From NCBI GenBank assembly GCA_011065235.1, contig JAAKFB010000074.1, positions 1 through 8,181 on the forward strand: DNA of 8,181 nt, read 5' to 3'. Positions within the stretch are counted from its first letter, which is position 1. Each line of letters opens with the position of its first letter. The translations under genes and the position numbers were made by a program. This DNA comes from Chlamydiota bacterium (GTDB taxonomy: Bacteria; Chlamydiota; Chlamydiia; Chlamydiales; Rhabdochlamydiaceae). The notes under the pieces are model-generated. The model did not search any database, had not been told where the DNA came from, and worked only from the letters and a program-made list of their open reading frames with translations. Positions 5,401 to 8,181 of the stretch are shown one piece after another.

Positions 5401-5983
5401 CTGGCACTCCTGTAGCTAGCATCCCATCCACGATTTTTCTAGCTAGCAAATGGTAGATCGGATAGGTGGCATCCTCCCCAGCGGCGCCAACTGAATCGAG
5501 CTGTCCTAGTGAAAAGGCGATGGAGGTGGTGCGCACTCCTGTGGCTGGGTCAATAAATGAGACATCTCGCAATGAATTGGGATCGACATAGTCGTAATCG
5601 GCATCGGCTTTGACTTTTTGTGGCCCGAGAATCAATTTTCCCGTTGTGCCATTGACCACGCTCACCTCGACGGTAATGCTTTTTCGGTTTTCGGTCCCCA
5701 TGACGTTTTTCCGAATATCTCCAGTTTTTGGATCACGATCATAGCGGTACCCAATCCGGTCATTGAACGTGTCCACTACTTTGGCCTTCAGGATCCAATC
5801 CCCCTCATCTTGGGTATAGCGGAAGTTTGCCGTACGTGAAAGGGCCCAAATGAGTGAATCGGTGAGCTCGCCTTCTTGATCTCCTATGACGTAGGGAACG
5901 GACACGGCGATTTTTTCGCCTCCATCAAAGTGGTATCCACACGCACAGAGAGCTAGAAGAAGGAGGAGCGCTAAGCGTTTCAT
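5390..5983 (-). CDS. LptE-like outer-membrane lipoprotein
   Basis: A 197-residue lipoprotein. The signal peptide MKRLALLLLLALCAC ends in a lipobox L12-C-A-C15, so Cys15 would be lipidated. The first mature residues CGYHF match the usual start of LptE, the lipoprotein that plugs the LptD barrel and helps deliver lipopolysaccharide to the outer leaflet. An LptE-like pattern follows: an early strand (KIAVSVPYV), a helix (ELTDSLIWALS), a long antiparallel beta section with repeated short strands (DWILKAKVVDTF, SITVEVSVVN) and a C-terminal helix (YPIYHLLARKIVDGML). Its ATG overlaps the TGA of the BamD-like gene by 4 bp and has no Shine-Dalgarno sequence, so translation is probably coupled. By order it corresponds to C. 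trachomatis CT548 as I recall it. Lipoprotein status is firm; LptE function is inferred. Confidence 0.75.
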   Translation of the reverse strand: MKRLALLLLLALCACGYHFDGGEKIAVSVPYVIGDQEGELTDSLIWALSRTANFRYTQDEGDWILKAKVVDTFNDRIGYRYDRDPKTGDIRKNVMGTENRKSITVEVSVVNGTTGKLILGPQKVKADADYDYVDPNSLRDVSFIDPATGVRTTSIAFSLGQLDSVGAAGEDATYPIYHLLARKIVDGMLATGVPDDE

Positions 5984-6951
5984 TTTTTTGGTTTTTTCGC
6001 TTCGATTTTTGCGATTTTTGCAATGACAATGTCAAGACGTTCTTGGCTTTTTTTTGCCAAATAAGAATCGGGGTAGCTTTTGACGATTTTCATATAATAA
6101 ATCTTGGCCGCACCCCATTTATTGGTCCGCTCATAAAAACGGGCAGTTTCAAAGAAGGAGCCTACATAAAGTTCTTGCATCTGCACGTAATTTTGATGCG
6201 CAATAGCAATTTTTTCTTCCCCTGGGAAGCTAGTTCGGAATTTTTTTAAATTGAGCTCAGCTAGATCTACAAGGTCTGGATCGGGATATTCCAATCGACT
6301 TTGCTTCAAATAGACTTCACCAACACTAATATAACTTTCAATGGCAAGAGGATGCTTGGGAAACCGACGGATGACGGTTCGATAGGATTCAATTGCCGCA
6401 CGATAATCTTCATTTTTAGCATAGACTCCCGCTTTTCCGTAGAGAGACTGTGCAGCTAAATCATCATGAGGAAGGGCTGAGATCACTTCATCGTAGATTT
6501 CAATGGCCTCTGTTCCGGCAGGTGCCCATCTTGGCAAGCTCTTGAATCCCATCAAATGCTTGCGTGCACCAAAGCGGAATTTCTCGGCGATTTGAAATTT
6601 ATAGCGAATTGCCTCTTCAAAATATTTTGGAGTCGCTTGGTGAGTCAAATAATTGGTCAGGTGATGGTTGGCCATTTCGTAGTCTTCAAGATGAAAATAG
6701 GCTGCCCCAATAAAATAAGCCGCATCGCGTGCAAAAGGAGTGGAAGGAAAGTTTTTAATGACGATTTGTGCTTCTTTTTCGAGCTGTCTCCAATCCTGTT
6801 TTTCATAGTGCTGAATCAACGCACTATAATGCTCTTGAACCGATTGGGTAGCTAAGGGCTCTCGCTCGACAAGTTTGCCATCTTTCAAGGTGTAATCTGC
6901 AAATGTGAGACTCGACAGAGTCAAAAAAAGAATGAAAAATTTCCGTATCAT
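5980..6951 (-). CDS. BamD-like TPR protein of the cell envelope
   Basis: A 323-residue secreted protein: signal peptide MIRKFFILFLTLSSLTFA, then helical TPR-type repeats throughout. The clearest are at ~52-100 (IVIKNFPSTPFARDAAYFIG), ~145-182, ~183-215 (AIESYRTVIRRFPKHPLAI) and ~272-305 (KIYYMKIVKSYPDSYLAKK). The YxxxxxxYPxSxxA pattern is the BamD/YfiO signature; BamD is the essential lipoprotein partner of BamA in inserting outer-membrane barrels. Unlike classical BamD there is no lipobox cysteine after the signal peptide, so the protein may be soluble in the periplasm or held by partners. A basic Lys-rich tail ends it. No Shine-Dalgarno is seen; the start lies 11 bp after the dnaE stop. It matches the position of C. 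trachomatis CT547 (from memory). A general TPR protein of the Tol/CpoB type is an alternative. Confidence 0.75.
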   Translation of the reverse strand: MIRKFFILFLTLSSLTFADYTLKDGKLVEREPLATQSVQEHYSALIQHYEKQDWRQLEKEAQIVIKNFPSTPFARDAAYFIGAAYFHLEDYEMANHHLTNYLTHQATPKYFEEAIRYKFQIAEKFRFGARKHLMGFKSLPRWAPAGTEAIEIYDEVISALPHDDLAAQSLYGKAGVYAKNEDYRAAIESYRTVIRRFPKHPLAIESYISVGEVYLKQSRLEYPDPDLVDLAELNLKKFRTSFPGEEKIAIAHQNYVQMQELYVGSFFETARFYERTNKWGAAKIYYMKIVKSYPDSYLAKKSQERLDIVIAKIAKIEAKKPKK

Positions 6952-6962
6952 AAGGATGAATT

Positions 6963-8181
6963 CTACCCTGATTTAGTCAAGATGTCAATGATAGCGGGAT
7001 GCTCTTCGAGAAGGTTTTTTAATTTAGCTGTCAATTCGACTCCATACGTGGATTCTATGGAGACCTTGCCCACCTGCCGCTCTTCCGACCAAAATTCGAG
7101 CTCAACCGCCGAGGGGCCGCTTTGCTCTCGAAAAATTTTTCTTAATTCCAAGATGTGCGATAGACGCACCTCTTTGGCATTCAACTTTAATATCAATGTA
7201 TGCATGGCTTCTTCTTTTTTCTTTTCTTTTTTGGGCTCTTTTCCCTGTTTGGGACGACTTTTTCGTAAACTCGACATTTTAGCCTGCATCCGCGCTTTGT
7301 CATAAGCTAAATCACACTCTTGAATCATCGTCTCGTCAGCTTTTGTCAAATCATCAAGCCATCGACATTGCAAGCGCTTTTGGCTCCCCTCTTCTTTGTC
7401 GACTTGCAATACTGCATAAATGAGTTGATTTTCGACTAGAAGATGCCCCTTTTCGTCGAAAATATCCGACCAAATGGGCAGCTCAAAACGGATATCGCTA
7501 TCTCCGATGGTTAAAATCGCAAATTTTCTTCCCGTCCGATTGGCCAGACGGATGCTAACTGACTCAATCACAAAACCCGCTCGACAAATCGTTCCGTTAT
7601 CGAGGTTATCAATTTGTTCCAGGGTGACACAGGAGAGTTTTTGCAATAAATCTTTCACATCATCGAGGGGATGCCCCGTTAAGTAAAAGCCGAGAAGCTC
7701 TTTTTCGCGCCGCAAAATTTGCATCTTAGTGAGAGGTTTTACCTGGGGCGGATGTGCAAAACGGGCATCTTCATCTTCGATCAGAGAAAAGAAATTGAGT
7801 TCTCCCCGCTCGCTTTCTTTTTGTTCTTTTTGCGCCACTTGGTACATCGGCTCAACGCATGCAATCAATTCAGCGCGTGACCAATCGGAAAAATCAAAAG
7901 CTCCTGCCTCGATGAGGCATTCGATCACTTTTTTCCCTACCTTGTGCGTGTCAATCCGCTTGATGAACTCGTAGAGGGATACAAAAGGACCATTGGCTTT
8001 GCGCTCTATAACTATCGCCTCTACAACACCTTCACCCACTCCCTTCACGGCGGTCATCGCAAAACGGATCCCTTTTGACGTTGCCACAAAAACGGTAGTA
8101 GATTCATTCACATCAGGGGGTAAAATCGCAATGTGCATCGCTTGGCATTCGCGGATGATCTTAGTCACCTTGGATAGATCG
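6963..8181 (-). CDS. dnaE: DNA polymerase III alpha subunit, C-terminal part (5' end outside window)
   Basis: The frame is open to the right edge (first whole codons read D-L-S-K-V-T-K-I-I), so the polymerase core lies beyond 8181 and about 405 codons are visible. They contain the family's ECxxMxIxILPPDVNES segment, IRFAMTAVKGVGEG and GPFVSLYEFIKRID leading to CLIEAGAFD (helix-hairpin-helix-bearing fingers/tail region), then LRREKELLGFYLTGHPL before an OB-fold (~185-270, with TICRAGFVIESV and KFAILTIGD). A Lys/Glu-rich linker (~302-320) precedes a C-terminal domain of short beta strands (HTLILKLNAKEV, AVELEFWSEE). DnaE is the replicative polymerase subunit and binds the clamp and tau. The stop is TAG. 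It is the first visible gene of the minus-strand block and may be cotranscribed with the envelope genes after it. Confidence 0.95.
   Translation of the reverse strand, partial: DLSKVTKIIRECQAMHIAILPPDVNESTTVFVATSKGIRFAMTAVKGVGEGVVEAIVIERKANGPFVSLYEFIKRIDTHKVGKKVIECLIEAGAFDFSDWSRAELIACVEPMYQVAQKEQKESERGELNFFSLIEDEDARFAHPPQVKPLTKMQILRREKELLGFYLTGHPLDDVKDLLQKLSCVTLEQIDNLDNGTICRAGFVIESVSIRLANRTGRKFAILTIGDSDIRFELPIWSDIFDEKGHLLVENQLIYAVLQVDKEEGSQKRLQCRWLDDLTKADETMIQECDLAYDKARMQAKMSSLRKSRPKQGKEPKKEKKKEEAMHTLILKLNAKEVRLSHILELRKIFREQSGPSAVELEFWSEERQVGKVSIESTYGVELTAKLKNLLEEHPAIIDILTKSG

Noticed and set aside
5128..5415. 95-codon plus-strand frame opposite rsbW
   Set aside because: Antisense to the N- and G-boxes of RsbW; no independent evidence of coding.
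8166..8168. GTG at 8168 (minus strand) as the start of a short protein
   Set aside because: The frame continues to the window edge and the content is the interior of DnaE.

Overview
The window reads as chromosomal DNA of a member of the phylum Chlamydiae, probably an amoeba-associated (Parachlamydia/Simkania/Waddlia-like) relative rather than a human Chlamydia. The main reason is gene order. The minus strand runs dnaE, a BamD-like TPR protein, an LptE-like lipoprotein, rsbW and, further on, dacF. From memory this is the order of the Chlamydia trachomatis CT545-CT551 block, here without CT546. The ~48% G+C that I counted in three sampled lines of the minus-strand genes and the 544-bp spacer full of repeats fit a larger environmental chlamydial genome. 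The phylum call is inference from synteny and protein character; no database was searched.

Layout, left to right. (1) 1-1739, plus strand: the 3' part of a SurA-like periplasmic chaperone/peptidyl-prolyl isomerase gene, whose stop codon shares one base with the start codon of rsmA (16S rRNA dimethyltransferase). (2) 1689-2918, minus strand: dacF, a membrane-anchored D-Ala-D-Ala carboxypeptidase, converging on rsmA so that their coding ends overlap by 51 bp. (3) 2919-3038: a short divergent intergenic region with two small hairpins. (4) 3039-3470, plus strand: a small acidic protein of unknown function. (5) 3471-4014: a 544-bp spacer without a credible gene. It holds a G+C-rich chain of hairpins, a candidate terminator, a two-copy 51-bp tandem repeat carrying six copies of a 9-mer, another dyad and an extended -10 promoter. 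(6) 4015-4974, plus strand: a strikingly A+T-rich gene for a predicted membrane protein of the TIKI/TraB/ChaN superfamily. (7) 4996-8181, minus strand: a tightly packed set read dnaE (3' end only), BamD-like, LptE-like, rsbW, with gaps or overlaps of 11 bp or less.

Functionally the conserved part links DNA replication (dnaE) to outer-membrane assembly (SurA-like, BamD-like and LptE-like proteins), peptidoglycan trimming (DacF), ribosome maturation (RsmA) and sigma-factor control (RsbW). The unusual part is 3471-4974: a low-G+C TIKI-like gene with its own promoter, preceded by repeat-rich DNA and placed inside an otherwise conserved chlamydial block. It is the best candidate here for acquired or poorly described biology.
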